Under the pieces are notes generated by a model, which had not been told where the DNA came from, searched no databases, and saw nothing but the letters and a program-made list of their open reading frames with translations. This document shows, one piece after another, positions 22,545 to 36,200 of a DNA stretch of 64,000 nt (positions are counted from its first letter, which is position 1; the number at the start of each line of letters is the position of its first letter). Source of the DNA: Leptidea sinapis (lineage: Eukaryota > Arthropoda > Insecta > Lepidoptera > Pieridae); contig NC_066312.1 in the NCBI RefSeq assembly GCF_905404315.1, positions 9,783,001 to 9,847,000 on the forward strand. The letters run 5' to 3'. Both the position numbers and the translations under genes were made by a program.

Positions 22545-22975
22545 TAGCTGACCCAACAGACGTTGTTCTGTGCATAATAAAAAAAATACTGTTTTTTCTT
22601 ATGTATTTGTCAATAATATTTCATAACACCAAGAATTATTTTGTAAAATATGCTTCCTGTCAATGACGTTCTATATTATGTATAGAAAATCATTGCTCCC
22701 TGCTGTTAACTAAAATGTAATTGTTTCACAGCAGAACTGTCAAAGCGTGCGTCAATAAATTCTCTCATAGAAAATATGTCCATACAAAACAAATATTGGA
22801 ATTAAAAATAATTAGGGGTCTCAAATCGAAATAAAAACTATCCTATCTCTCAAGTTGGACAAAACTGCACTCGATGAAGTAATCCCCATTCAAATCCGTT
22901 CATTAGTTTAGGAGTCCATCGCGGACAAACAGCGTGTCACGTAATTAATATATATTAAGATTTATGATAGATCCG
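22545..22975 (+). mobile_element. Dispersed element (family H), plus strand
   Basis: It starts AGCTGACCCAACAGACGTTG TTCTGTGCATAATAA. It matches, in reverse, the end at 26640-26830 (ACAGAACAACGTCTGTCGGG TCAACTAG) and a fragment at 40450-40560. Shared interior segments include TTTCTATGAGAGAATTTATT GACGCAC (reverse strand). It is related in layout to family G. Confidence 0.55.
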
Positions 22976-23765
22976 CCAGATGTACTTGATAGCAACTCTA
23001 AGTTAAAAGTCTATGTCTAAATCTATATCATTTCGACAATGTGCCAAACATAAGTTTATTTATTTACTAATTTTTAAATATAAAAATTTCAAAGTGAATA
23101 CATATTATGTAAGTAATACATTTTTGTACCAAGTGGAACTAGTTTTGTTTATAAAATTGTTAAAAATGTTATTTTAAAGATAGCATTGTGGTGAAACTAC
23201 TAATAATACCTACGTACTAATTGTTGTGGATATGTAAGTATGTAAGTAAATTAAAGGCTGTGCACTTTCATTCTTTCGAATACTGTTACTAGATAATTAA
23301 ATGTATTTAGTTTTCAACTGATTTCAAAAAGGTGGAGAACCTCAAATCCTGTGTTTTAGATCAGTTATTCGCCGTTTGTGAAAATTGATTAGTATGAAAA
23401 ATTTAGAGTACACCAGAAATTTTATAAAAATAGATAAATGGTTTTTTTGGTATTTTACACAACAATTATAAGATTTGAAGTAAAGTCGATTATTTTGCTA
23501 ATATGTTGGTATGTTATTCCAGTAAAATATTCTGTAAATATTCAAAACTACTTGTAATTCAGAAAAACTAAAAGGAATTAATTTCCACACAAAATGAAGC
23601 AGTAATGATGGATTATCAGGAATTTAAATGATATTTAATCTATTTGGAAAAATAATTGTATTTTATAATACGTTCAGGAAAGTAAGTAGACATCTATTAA
23701 TATAATAGTTACTACTACTAATTTCCATTACCAATTATTACTACATCAATACATTAATAGACACT

Positions 23766-24106
23766 ATGCTGATGACCGAGCCTTGCTCGGATTTTTAAGA
23801 ATTTACAAAACTTGAAAAGAATAAAAGTAATTAGACATCTGTATTCCAACCGGGGTCTTCTGCTTTCCGGAGCACCCAATGTCCCATCTGAGCTATAACA
23901 GTCTTATTAATAGTGGCGAAAAATGTTTATTCTAATTTTAGTGTAGCTGTTCTTCAAAACACTGATAAAACTACATTTTTTTTAGCTAGAACGATTTATC
24001 GCCCCCGAAATCCCATGTATACTAAATTTCATTAAAATCGTTGGAGCCGTTTCTGAGTTCAGATTATATTTATACAAGAATTGTTCGTTTAAAGATATAA
24101 GAGATA
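23766..24106 (+). repeat. Dispersed retroelement-like repeat abutting the mariner
   Basis: ATGACCGAGCCTTGCTCGGA near the left, CCCCCGAAATCCCATGTATA and TCGTTGGAGCCGTTTCTGAG near the right, and a TATAAGA end form a repeat common in lepidopteran intergenic DNA. The mariner element begins right after it. Confidence 0.5.
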
Positions 24107-24109
24107 CTA

Positions 24110-25404
24110 CGAGGGGCGGTCAAAAAGTTCGCGGAATGGCGGGGTTGGCGGGGGTGAGGTCGCTCCTCCAGGTAGCCGCTACTTGAGTAACTCATAATTA
24201 CTATATATGCCAATTTCTAGCCTAATTGGGTCATTAGCTTTCGAGTTACAAACGAGTGAACAAGTAAATCGGGAACAAACTAGCCACTATGGAGAAAATT
24301 GAACATCGCGCCGTCGTAAAGTTCCTCACCAAACAAGGAAAAACGCCTCAAACTATTTTGCAAGAGATGTTAGCTGTTTACGGAGACTCTGCTCCTGGTA
24401 AAACCATGATTTACAAATGGCACGGCCTTTTCAAGCAAGGAAGGGAGTCAATTGAAGATGATCCTCGACCTGGACGGCCCATTGAGGCCACTACGCCGGA
24501 AATCATTGAAAAAGTTGAAAAACTTGTATTGGAAGACGGAAGGTTGAAGAAGAAACAACTTGCAGCATCAGTTGGAGTATCAGAAACCACAATTTTAAAT
24601 ATTCTTCATCAACATCTTGGCATGAGTAAAGTGTGTTCAAGGTGGGTCCCGAGAATGCTCACGCCGCTGCAAAAACGTGAGCGCGTCAACTGTTCCCGCG
24701 AGTATTTGGACCGCTGTGGAGAAGTTAGGGAAGAAATTATGGCCCGAATTGTAACCGGTGATGAAACTTGGGTTCACCACTATGAGCCTGAGTCAAAGCA
24801 GGAGTCGATGCAGTGGCACAAAAAAGGCACACCACCCCCAAAAAAATTTAAAGTGTCGCAATCGGCCGGAAAGATCATGGCGACTATTTTTTGGGATACT
24901 GAAGGTATTCTTTTGATCGATTATAAAGAACGTGGTGTTTCTATAACGGGAGAGTACTACGCTTCCCTATTGGACCGATTAAAAGAAGCTATTAAAGAAA
25001 AAAGAAGAGGAAAACTGACAAAAGGTGTACTCCTTTTGCACGACAACGCGCCCGTTCACACGAGTCATGTTGCGACGGCTGCCATTCATCGATGCGGTTT
25101 TGAACAACTACGCCATCCACCCTACAGTCCAGACCTGGCCCCTAGCGATTTTTATTTATTCCCAAAGATGAAGAAAGAGCTGCGTGGAAAAAAATTTAGA
25201 GACGATGATGAAGTCAAGTCGGCGATTTCGGCGTATTTTGACGCCCAAGACAAAACCTATTTTTTCGACGGTATTAATAAGTTATATGCCAGATCCCAAA
25301 AATGTATTCGTGTTAAGGGGGAATATATTGAAAAGGAAAAATAACATAATGTATCATTTCATCTTTTTTCCCAGTCATTCCGCGAACTTTTTGACCTCCC
25401 CTCG
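24110..25404 (+). mobile_element. Complete mariner transposon
   Basis: The 1295-bp element has near-perfect terminal inverted repeats: CGAGGGGCGGTCAAAAAGTT CGCGGAATG at the left, and the same with A for C at position 9 on the reverse strand at the right. TA dinucleotides flank both ends (24108-24109, 25405-25406). It encloses one intact transposase gene. The very similar ends and unbroken gene indicate recent insertion. Confidence 0.95.
24289..25344 (+). CDS. Mariner transposase, intact, DD34D
   Basis: The 351-residue protein catalyses cut-and-paste transposition of the surrounding element. The N-terminal half has the paired helix-turn-helix DNA-binding region (MIYKWHGLFKQGRESIEDDP RPGRP, then KKQLAASVGVSETTI). 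The catalytic triad is visible as VTGDETW, LLLHDNAP and HPPYSPDLAPSDFYLFP; the last two Asp are separated by 34 residues, the mariner DD34D spacing. The linker motif reads WVPRML where WVPHxL is usual, a possible effect on dimer control. There are no stops or frameshifts and the length is normal for the family, so the enzyme may be active. The start ATG at 24289 is about 180 bp inside the left repeat, as in other mariners. Confidence 0.95.
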   Translation: MEKIEHRAVVKFLTKQGKTPQTILQEMLAVYGDSAPGKTMIYKWHGLFKQGRESIEDDPRPGRPIEATTPEIIEKVEKLVLEDGRLKKKQLAASVGVSETTILNILHQHLGMSKVCSRWVPRMLTPLQKRERVNCSREYLDRCGEVREEIMARIVTGDETWVHHYEPESKQESMQWHKKGTPPPKKFKVSQSAGKIMATIFWDTEGILLIDYKERGVSITGEYYASLLDRLKEAIKEKRRGKLTKGVLLLHDNAPVHTSHVATAAIHRCGFEQLRHPPYSPDLAPSDFYLFPKMKKELRGKKFRDDDEVKSAISAYFDAQDKTYFFDGINKLYARSQKCIRVKGEYIEKEK

Positions 25405-25639
25405 TATATGTATAAATAGTAGAGAGTCAACGATTTGATTATGCCCTTACATACAATGTAGAATGCATATAAACAGTTCCATTGAAATAATTTCATTATT
25501 GGGTCTGTAGTTAAGGTATAAAAGCATAACCTGATGCCACAAAATTATCGTTCCGTATCTTTTTTCTTATCTTAAGCAACACACTATAGAATTTCTCAAT
25601 TAATATGAACGTTCAATTCACTGTCGTTTAATTATCTAA

Positions 25640-25945
25640 TATACAAAATTCTCGTGTTATGTTGTTAAACTTTGAACTCCTCCGAAACGGCTTGACCGAT
25701 TCTCATGAAATTTTGAGTGCATATTGGGTAGGTCTGAGAATCGGACATCATCTATTTTTCATCCCCCCAGGGTGGTCCACACGATTTTCTTTTTTTTTTG
25801 GCATTTTTTTTTAAATTTGTTTGATTATGAGTCAACATTAAAAAATACCCACAGCTTCAAATTTTCACCCATCTACGATCAACAGTTACTTTTGTAAAGT
25901 GATTTTAATATCGGCAATACAACGTTTGCTGGGTCAGCTAGTATA
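25640..25945 (-). mobile_element. Family G element, copy 2
   Basis: It reads AAAATTCTCGTGTTATGTTG, CTCCTCCGAAACGGCTTGAC, CATCTACGATCAACAG and ends AACGTTTGCTGGGTCAGCTA G, the reverse of the 20775 copy. Confidence 0.6.
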
Positions 25946-26092
25946 CAGGATGTCCCAAAGTTGTGGGACATGAAGGGAAAGTACCTTAAATATCGAAGAT
26001 AGGCTATTTTACTGAAAGAAGACTTTATGTTATTTTTAAAAGTTAGTACTTCTGCATTCAAAGATTTCCTAAAAATTATTGAGTAAAATACT

Positions 26093-26957
26093 CAGGGCTG
26101 GATTTAAAGAATGGCAACCAGGGTTACAGCCCCGGGGCACGTTTTTACATATATAATTCTTCTTTACGTGTGTTGACAGTGAACTCCTCCTAAACTGCTG
26201 GACCGATTTGCATGAATTTTTGTGTGTTTGAAGTGGATTCGAGGATGGTTTAGATTTACAATTGAACTCCCTCCTAAACGGCTGGACTGATTTTGATGAC
26301 TTTTTGTGTGTTCCATTGAATTTGAGAATGGTTTAGATTCTCAATTCAGTCCATATATAATACTCATGCCCATGTTAGTGAACTCCTCCTAACGGCTGGA
26401 CTGATTTTTCAAACTTAAGACGTGTTTACGAGTCTGTCGGGTTCGCTAGTAATATATCTATATATATAAAAATGAATTGCTGTTCGTTAGTCTCGCTAAA
26501 ACTCGAGAACGGCTGGACCGATTTGGCAAATTTAGGTCTTGAATTATTTGTGGAACTCCAGAGAAGGTTTAAAAGGTGCATAAATAGGAAAATGCTCGGA
26601 ATTAAATAAAAGCAACAAATTTGTTTTTCCTTTGATGTGTCCATACATAATTTCTATGAGAGAATTTATTGACGCACGGTATTACAGTTCTACTGTGAAA
26701 CAATTTCATTACGACAGTAGGGTGCATATTTTACGAAGTAATTCTTGATGTTATGATATATTATTGACAAATTCATAAAAAACATTTATTTTATTTATTA
26801 TATACAGAACAACGTCTGTCGGGTCAACTAGTATAATTGTATATATTGAAAAACTCGACTAAAAAATATTATACATTTTATTTGAAAATTATTTGGGGCA
26901 AGGGGGCCTCCACTACTGTGTTACCCCGAGGCCTCCACACCTCTAAATTCGGCACTG
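26093..26957. mobile_element. Possible degenerate hAT-like element carrying nested repeats
   Basis: The ends CAGGGCTGGATTTA and, on the reverse strand, CAGTGCCGAATTTA are inverted. The flanking 8-mers AAAATACT and ATAATGCT agree at 6 of 8 positions, as an aged hAT target duplication would. The interior is taken up by several direct copies of a segment around AACTCCTCCTAAACTGCTGG ACCGATTTGCATG and a family H end at 26640-26830. No transposase is left. Confidence 0.4.
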
Positions 26958-27259
26958 ATAATGCTTATTTATCTATATTTAAGTGCACGCTGACGAAGTA
27001 GCGTCCACAGCTAGTTACAATTACTGAAGTTATTTGTAGTTTTTTATGAGGACTGTATGAATAAGGGAAGTGTAAGCTGCCATTACAATAATTATGCCGT
27101 TATTTCGCTCTATGGCTATTAATCGTGGTCCTATTTGTCAATTATAAAAGTACAAAAATCTCTCTAAAACTAGTTGAAAACACATGTATAATTTTTGATT
27201 TTTTAATGCAGATCATTTATTGCAGATCAGGGCAGAGTAGAATAGCAGAATAGTTGAGA

Positions 27260-30200
27260 ATGGGAGACAGTAAGGAAGTTAAGTTTATTATGCCTTATAA
27301 GCCAAAAAAGCCTTTGGATGTACAAACATGGCAATCCACTGCTCAACAAGATATTAATACATCTGAAAATGAACGTCAAACAATAGAGTGTAACGAAGCC
27401 AAGAAAATTGTACAAATATTCAAGGATGAAAACAAAACTTTAAGGAGAACATTACGGAGGTACAAGTACTCTAGGCCAGTTAACTTCAATCAATATCATC
27501 AAAATTTCGAATATTTTACAGACAGGAACGGTCTATCTACGTCAAAGTTAAGAAAACCTGAAATTGGAATATGTTCTGGGCATCTCAAAACTTTGACCAA
27601 ATTCAACCAAAGAAATATACATTTTCACGAGTCTGACAAGATTGCTAATTTTGTGTCTGTTACCAATTTATTTAAATCGCCTTGCAAAGCCTCCTTTGTG
27701 AAAAATAATTGGTTCGTGTATCGTTGTCAATTAAAAAAGGAAGATGCTTGTTGTTGTTCATGTAATTCAGACGCTATGTTTGAAGTTATGAAAAGCTTGT
27801 ATGATTGTTATAAGAAAAAAAATTGTGACGATTGTAAGTGTATTCTTTGTGGGCATTTACCAAGAGCAGAAAGACGATTTGATGAACATCGCAAGTCTCC
27901 ATCTAAGTTGGCAAATGTTGGTGTCGGTGTAAAGGAAAAAAAGAGAGTTGTAAAAAAAAGTGTCCTGTCATTGAAAGGAAAAACAAAGTCTGAAATGGAA
28001 AACAAGTTAAGAGAAGCGGCATTGGCGGGTGTACGCTTGCCAGAAGGTAAAACGAAGTCAGAGAAACAAATAATCCAGAAAGTTAAAACAGATTTAGGAT
28101 TGCCACAACTAGGAAAAACAAAATCAGAAAAAGAAATATTAGATAATGCACATGCTGCAGGACTTATTATACCTCTAGAAGGAAAAAATAACGATGAAAA
28201 AGAAACAATTTTACGAATGCAAGCTAAACTAGGTATACCTCTGCCCGAAGGAAGGACCAAATCGGAAAAGGCGTTGATAAAACAAATTAAATCAACCCAA
28301 CCAACGAAAATCGATGCCGCCGAAAAACTGAGAAAAGCCAAAGAAAACGGCTATTTAACACCAATAAATGGTAAATCACTGCAAGATAAAGAGAAAATTA
28401 TAAAAGGCTTGGCGATGCTTGGCTTACCATTACCAAAAGGTGTATCAGAGTCTGAAAATAATATTATTGATAAGGTTCGTAAAGATGTAGGATTGCCCAT
28501 AGAACCAAAAACATCAAAAGAAAGAAAAATTTACAATAAAGGTATAGCAGTAGGGATAATAACTCCACTTGAAGGTAAATCTAATCGACAAAAAGAGAAA
28601 ATAATCAAACAACAAGCTATGTTTGGCGTTCCCTTACCAGAAGGACGCACAGCCTCAGAAAAGTCGCTTATAGCTAAAATAAAGAAAAGAAGCAAACCAT
28701 TATCTGTAACTTCTGCTACATCAGAAGTTATTTCTATCCCTTCTGCAAAAATAAAAAAAGCAAAAGCTGAAGGACTTTTTACGCCTTTGAAAGATAAAAA
28801 CGTAGTACAAAGAGAAAACATTTTAAAAGGCCTTGCATTTTACGGAATTCCTCTGCCAAAGGGTGAGACCGATTCTCAGCAAAATTTAATTAATAAAGTT
28901 CGTCGAGATTTAGGCTTACCACTAGAACCAAAAACACCCGCCGAAAAGAAAAAATATAAAAAAGCAGCAGCTGCAGGGTTAATAGTTCCCTTAGAAGGAA
29001 AATCAAAAGCTGAAAAGGAAAAATTGCTGCAAGAACAAGCTAGTCTTGGGATTAATTTGCCAGAGGGGCGTACCACTTCTGAAAAGTCGTTGATCAAAAA
29101 AATTAAAAAAAAAGCAAAACTACCCTCAGAAACATCTGCTCCATCAGAAGTTTTAAAAATTCCCTCAGAAAAAATTAAGAAAGCAAAAGCAGAAGGCCTA
29201 TTGACCCCTTTACAAGGTAAAAGCCCAGAACAAAAAGAAAAAATTCTGAGGGGGCTTGCAATGAACGGGATTCCTTTACCGAAAGGAAAATCAGATTCTG
29301 AACGAAATGTCATTGAAAAGGTGCGTCAAGAGTTAGGTTTACCACGAGAACCAAAAACGCCCTCTGAAACAAAAAAATACAAAAAAGCAGCAGCTGCAGG
29401 CTTACTAGTTCCCTTGGAAGGAAAAACAACAACTGAAAAAGAAAAATTGCTAAAAGATCAAGCTAATTTTGGTATTAATTCGCCAAATGGACGTACTACT
29501 TCTGAAAAGGCATTGATCAAAAAAGTAAAGGAAGAAGCAAAATTACCCTCAGAAACTTCTGTTCCGTCAGCAGTTTTCAAAATTCCCTCAGCAAAAGTTA
29601 AGAAAGCAAAAGCAGAAGGCCTATTGACCCCCTTACAAGGTAAAAGCCCAGATCAAAAAGAAAAAATTCTGAGAGGGCTTGCAATGAACGGGATTCCTTT
29701 ACCGAAAGGAAAATCAGATTCTGAACGAAATGTCATTGAAAAAGTGCGTCAAGACTTAGGTTTACCACTAGAACCAAAAACACCCTCAGAAACAAAAAAG
29801 TACAAAAAAGCAGCAGCTGCAGGCTTACTAGTTCCCTTGGAAGGAAAAACAAAAGCTGAAAAAGAAAAATTGTTAAAAGATCTAGCAAATCTTGGTATTA
29901 ATTTGCCAAATGGACGTACTACATCTGAAAAGGCATTGATCAAAAAAATAAAGGAAGAAGCAAAATTACCCTCAGAAACTTCTGTTCCGTCAGAAGTTTT
30001 CAAAATTCCCCCAGCAAAAATTAAGAAGGCAAAAGCAGAAGGCCTTATGACCCCTTTACAAGGTAAAAGCCCAGAACAAAAAGAAAAAATTCTGAGAGGG
30101 CTTGCAATGAACGGAATTCCCTTACCGAAAGGAAAATCAGATTCTGAACGAAATGTCATTGAAAAGGTGCGTCAAGACTTAGGTTTACCACTAGAACCAA

Positions 30201-33200
30201 AAACGCTCTCAGAAACAAAAAACTACAAAAAAGCAGCAGCTGCAGGCTTACTAGTTCCCTTGGAAGGAAAAACAAAAGCTGAAAAAGAAAAATTGTTAAA
30301 AGATCTAGCAAATCTTGGTATTAATTTGCCAAATGGACGTACTACATCTGAAAAGGCATTGATCAAAAAAATAAAGGAAGAAGCAAAATTACCCTCAGAA
30401 ACTTCTGTTCCGTCAGAAGTTCTCAAAATTCCTCCAGAAAAAATTAAGAAGGCAAAAGCAGAAGGCCTTATGACCCCTTTACAAGGTAAAAGCCCAGAAC
30501 AAAAAGAAAAAATTCTGAGAGGGCTTGCAATGAACGGGATTCCTTTACCGAAAGGAAAATCAGATTCTGAACGAAATGTCATTGAAAAGGTGCGTCAAGA
30601 CTTAGGTTTACCACTAGAACCAAAAACGCTCTCAGAAACAAAAAACTACAAAAAAGCAGCAGCTGCAGGCTTACTAGTTCCCTTGGAAGGAAAAACAAAA
30701 GCTGAAAAAGAAAAATTGCTTAAAGATCAAGCAAATCTTGGTATTCGTTTGCCAAATGGACGTACTACATCTGAAAAGGCATTGATCAAAAAAGTAAAGG
30801 AAGAAGCAAAATTACCCTCAGAAACTTCTGTTCCGTCAGATGTTTTTAAAATTCCCTCAGCAAAAATTAAGAAAGCAAAAGCAGAAGGCCTTATGACCCC
30901 TTTACAAGGTAAAAGCCCAGAACAAAAAGAAAAAATTCTAAGAGGGCTTGCAATGAACGGGATTCCTTTACCGAAAGGAAAATCAGATTCTGAACGAAAT
31001 ATTATTGAAAAAGTGCGTCAAGACTTAGGTTTACCATTAGAACCAAAAACGCCCTCTGAAATAAAAAAGTACAGAAAAGGAGCAGCTGCAGGGTTAATAG
31101 TTCCCTTAGATGGAAAAACAAAAGCTGAAAAGGAAAAATTGCTGCAAGAACAAGCTAGTCTCGGGATTAATTTGCCAGAGGGGCGTACCACTTCTGAAAA
31201 GTCGTTGATCAAAAAAATTAAAAAAAAAGCAAAACTACCCGCAGAAACATCTGCTCCGTCAGAAGTTTTAAAAATTCCCTCAGCAAAAATTAAGAAAGCA
31301 AAAGCAGAAGGCCTATTCACCCCTTTACAAGGTAAAAGCCCAGAACAAAAAGAAAAAATTCTGAGAGGGCTTGCAATGAACGGGATTCCTTTACCGAAAG
31401 GAAAATCAGATTCTGAACGAAATGTCATTGAAAAGATGCGTCAAGACTTAGGTTTACCACTAGAACCAAAAACGCCCTCAGAAAAAAAAAAGTACAAAAA
31501 AGCAGCAGCTGCCGGCTTACTAGTTCCCTTGGAAGGAAAAACAAAAGCTGAAAAAGAAAAATTGTTAAAAGATCAAGCAAAGCTTGGTATTAATTTGCCA
31601 AATGGACGTACTACATCTGAAAAGGCATTGATCAGAAAAGTAAAGGAAGAAGCAAAATTACCCTCAGAAACTTCTGATTCTTCAGAAGTTCTCAAAATTC
31701 CTCCAGAAAAAATTAAGAAGGCAAAAGCAGAAGGCCTTATGACCCCTTTACAAGGTAAAAGCCCAGAACAAAAAGAAAAAATTCTGAGAGGGCTTGCAAT
31801 GAACGGGATTCCTTTACCGAAAGGAAAATCAGATTCTGAACGAAATGTCATTGAAAAGGTGCGTCAAGACTTAGGTTTACCACTAGAACCAAAAACACCC
31901 TCAGAAACAAAAAAGTACAAAAAAGCAGCAGCTGCAGGCTTACTAGTTCCCTTGGAAGGAAAAACAAAAGCTGAAAAAGAAAAATTGTTAAAAGATCTAG
32001 CAAATCTTGGTATTAATTTGCCAAATGGACGTACTACATCTGAAAAGGCATTGATCAAAAAAATAAAGGAAGAAGCAAAATTACCCTCAGAAACTTCTGT
32101 TCCGTCAGAAGTTCTCAAAATTCCTCCAGAAAAAATTAAGAAGGCAAAAGCAGAAGGCCTTATGACCCCTTTACAAGGTAAAAGCCCAGAACAAAAAGAA
32201 AAAATTCTGAGAGGGCTTGCAATGAACGGGATTCCTTTACCGAAAGGAAAATCAGATTCTGAACGAAATGTCATTGAAAAGGTGCGTCAAGACTTAGGTT
32301 TACCACTAGAACCAAAAACACCCTCAGAAACAAAAAAGTACAAAAAAGCAGCAGCTGCAGGCTTACTAGTTCCCTTGGAAGGAAAAACAAAAGCTGAAAA
32401 AGAAAAATTGTTAAAAGATCTAGCAAATCTTGGTATTAATTTGCCAAATGGACGTACTACATCTGAAAAGGCATTGATCAAAAAAATAAAGGAAGAAGCA
32501 AAATTACCCTCAGAAACTTCTGTTCCGTCAGAAGTTCTCAAAATTCCTCCAGAAAAAATTAAGAAGGCAAAAGCAGAAGGCCTTATGACCCCTTTACAAG
32601 GTAAAAGCCCAGAACAAAAAGAAAAAATTCTGAGAGGGCTTGCAATAAACGGAATTCCTTTACCGAAAGGAAAATCAGATTCTGAACGAAATGTCATTGA
32701 AAAGGTGCGTCAAGACTTAGGTTTGCCACTAGAACCAAAAACGCCCTCAGAAACAAAAAACTACAAAAAAGCAGCAGCTGCAGGCTTACTAGTTCCCTTG
32801 GAAGGAAAAACAAAAGCTGAAAAAGAAAAATTGCTTAAAGATCAAGCAAATCTTGGTATTCGTTTGCCAAATGGACGTACTACATCTGAAAAGGCATTGA
32901 TCAAAAAAGTAAAGGAAGAAGCAAAATTACCCTCAGAAACTTCTGTTCCGTCAGAATTTTTAAAAATTCCCTCAGCAAAAATTAAGAAAGCAAAAGCAGA
33001 AGGCCTATTTACACCCCTCATAGGTAAAAGTCCTGAAATAAGAGAAAAAATTTTAAGAGGTTTAGCAATGAATGGCATTCCTCTACCTGAAGCAAAATCA
33101 GAATCTGAACGTAAATTAGTTGATAAAGTTCGAAAAGATTTAGGTTTACCAGGTGAACCAAAAACAAGAGCTGACAAAAGCAAATACAAAAAAGCAGTAG

Positions 33201-36200
33201 CTGCTGGACTTATTACACCATTAGAAGGAAAATCATTTCCAGAAAAAGAAAAATTGTTAAAAGGTATGGTTAATGCAGGATTTTCCCTTCCTGAAGGCCG
33301 TACTACATCTGAAAAATTATTAATTGCAAGGATTCACGACACTGGAAAAAAGATTAAGAAAGCGAAAGCAGAAGGCCTTTTAACCCCTTTGCAAGGAAAA
33401 TCGAATGAAAGTAAAGAAAAAATTCTAAGGGGTCTAGCAATGCATGGAATTCCTCTACCAGAGGGACAAACACCTTCTGAAAATGCAATAATTGATAAAG
33501 TTCGTGATGATTTGGGTTTACCAATTCCTCCAACTATAGGATCAGATAAAGAAAAATATGCTAAAGCCCAAGCTACCGGTATAATAACCCCACTTGAAGG
33601 TAAATTAAAGCCAGAAAAAGAAAAAATCTTAAGAGCTCAGGCAGCACTTGGTATTCCATTACCTAAAGGACGAACTCCATCAGAGCGAGTATTAATAAAA
33701 AGAATTATTGAGACACCACCAGAACAACTAATATTTAGCGAAATACCAAAGGAAGATAAAGAAAAAATTTTAAAAGATTTAGCAATGCAGGGAGAAGTCT
33801 TCCCTGTACCAGCAAATGACTCTGAAAAGAAAATTTTAGAAAAAGTCAGAAGAGACCTAGGTCTTCCCCCTGAACCTAAGTCTACTTTGGAAAAAAACAA
33901 ATACAACAAAGCTCAAGCTGCAGGTATAATAGTTCCCTTACAGGGAAAATCCCGATCGCAAAGAGAAATAATATTACAAAAGGAGGCTGATTTTGGACTT
34001 GAACTTCCAGAAGGGAGAACAGCATCAGAGAAAGAATTAGTAAATAATGTAAAAAGGAGAAGAATAAAAAGATTAAATTACTTAAAAAAACTGGATACTA
34101 AGACGGCAAAAAATATTACAGAAGGGAAAGGTCCTAGTGATGAATGTATATGTGGATTGCTAACTCCAGAAGCTCCAATAGATACCAAGAAAGAAAAAAC
34201 ACTTCCATCTGAAATTCTGAAAGATGCTGCGGATGCAGGTCTCTTCACGCCATTAAAAGGAAAAAGTCCAGAACAAAAAGAAAAAATAATTAAAGGACTA
34301 GCTTTACAAGGGCTGCCACTTCCTAAGGAAGAATCGCCTTCAGACAAAATCCTTATTGATAAAGTTAGAAAAGAAATCGGACTACCCCCTGAACCAAAAT
34401 CTTCATTACTTAAAGATAAATATAATCTTGCTCAGATAGCGGGTATAATTACACCACTCGAGGGAAAAACAAAGGCAGAAAAGAAAAAGATTCTCACTAA
34501 ACTGGCAGAACTAGGAATACCCTTACCTGAAGGTAGATCAAATTCAGAAACAGATTTAATAAATGAGATAAGTGCAACAGTGCCGAGAAGGATTACATCT
34601 GATAAATTTCGCAAGGCTAGGTCAGATGGTTTATTAACACCAATTACCGGTAAGCCGTTTAGTGAAAAGGAAAGAATATTGAGAGCCTTAGCTACTCTAG
34701 GATTGCCCTTGCCTGTGGGGAAAACGTCGTCTGAAAAAAAAATTATTCATAAAATTAAATCAGATTTGGGTGTGACGACAGTACCTATCCCACCAGAAAA
34801 ATTGCAACAAGCCAAAGCTGCAGGACTTTTAACACCTTTGACAGGAAAAACTGAGTCTCAAAAGAAAAAAATTGTCAAAGAGCTGGCGTTACTTGGCATC
34901 CCCATACCCAAAGCACAAACAGTTTCAGATAAGAAAATTATAGAGAAAGTTAGAAAAGACGTAGGGCTTCCACCAGAGCCCAAGACCTCTTCTCTAAGAG
35001 ATAAATACAAATATGCTGAACTAGCTGGCATAATCAAGCCTCTTGAAGGGAAAACACCAGTAGAAAAGAAAAATCTACTTACTAAGCAAGCAGAAATAGG
35101 TATTCCTCTACCTGAAGGAAGAACACAATCAGAGAAAGATCTTATAAGAATGATTCAAGCCAGTGTGCCCAAAAAGGTAACTTCTGAAAAAATTCGAAAG
35201 GCAATGGCCGCCGGTATTCTGACACCGATTACTGGTAAGTCACAGAATGAAAAGGAAAGAATATTGAGAGTTTTAGCTTCTGAAGGCTTGCCATTACCGG
35301 AAGGGCAAACAACTTCTGATAAAAAATTAATACAAAAAATTAAATCGGAAATGGGTATAACCTCAAGTCTTATCCCATCTGAAATACTGCGTAAGGCTAA
35401 AGCCGCGGGACTTCTCACTCCATTAAAAGGTAAAACTTATCCACAAAAAGAAAAAGTAGTGAAAGGTCTAGCATTGCATGGGATTCCGTTGCCTACAGCA
35501 CAAACAGCTTCAGAAAAACAAATTATAGATAAGGTAAGGAAAGATGTTGGGCTGCCACCAGAACCGAAATCCTCATCAGTCAAAAATAGATATAAGCAGG
35601 CACAGAAATCTGGATTCATTACTCCTCTAGAAGGTAAATCAAAAGCACAAAAAGAAAACATTTTAAGAAAACAGGCCGCCATGGGTATACCTTTACCAGA
35701 AGGTCGAACGCAATCTGAAAAAGACCTCATAAACAAAATTCGTAAGGAAATTCCTAAGCATGTTGCCTCTGAACGATTACGAAAAGCAAAGGCAGCTGGG
35801 TTATTAACGCCATTGAGAGGAAAAACACCGGAAGAGAAATCTAAAATTTTAGAAAAATTAGCTAAATCTGGATTGCCTCTTCCGGAGGGAAAAACTCCTT
35901 CAGAAAAGCTATTAATTTCAAAACTGCGGTCCGAAATGGGCATTCCTTTGGACGGAATTTCTTCTGAAATGCTTCGAAAGGCAGAAGCAGCTGGTCTTAT
36001 TACACCACTGACTGGTAAATCAATTCAACAAAAGGAAAAAATTTTAAAAGGTCGAGTAGCTGCTGGATTACCTCTTCCTAAGGGAATGTCTCCCTCAGAC
36101 CAAGCATTGGTTAAAAAATTTAAAGAGAAAACTGAGAACATCTCTCCATTGACTAAAAAAAGTAAGATTAGCATACCTTCGGAAAAAATTAAAGCTGCGA

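Noticed and set aside
27254..27259. Start of gene A at an upstream TTG codon (27254)
   Set aside because: The ATG at 27260 gives the N-terminus that aligns with gene B (MGDSKEVKFIM / MADDKDIKYIM), and nuclear genes rarely use TTG.
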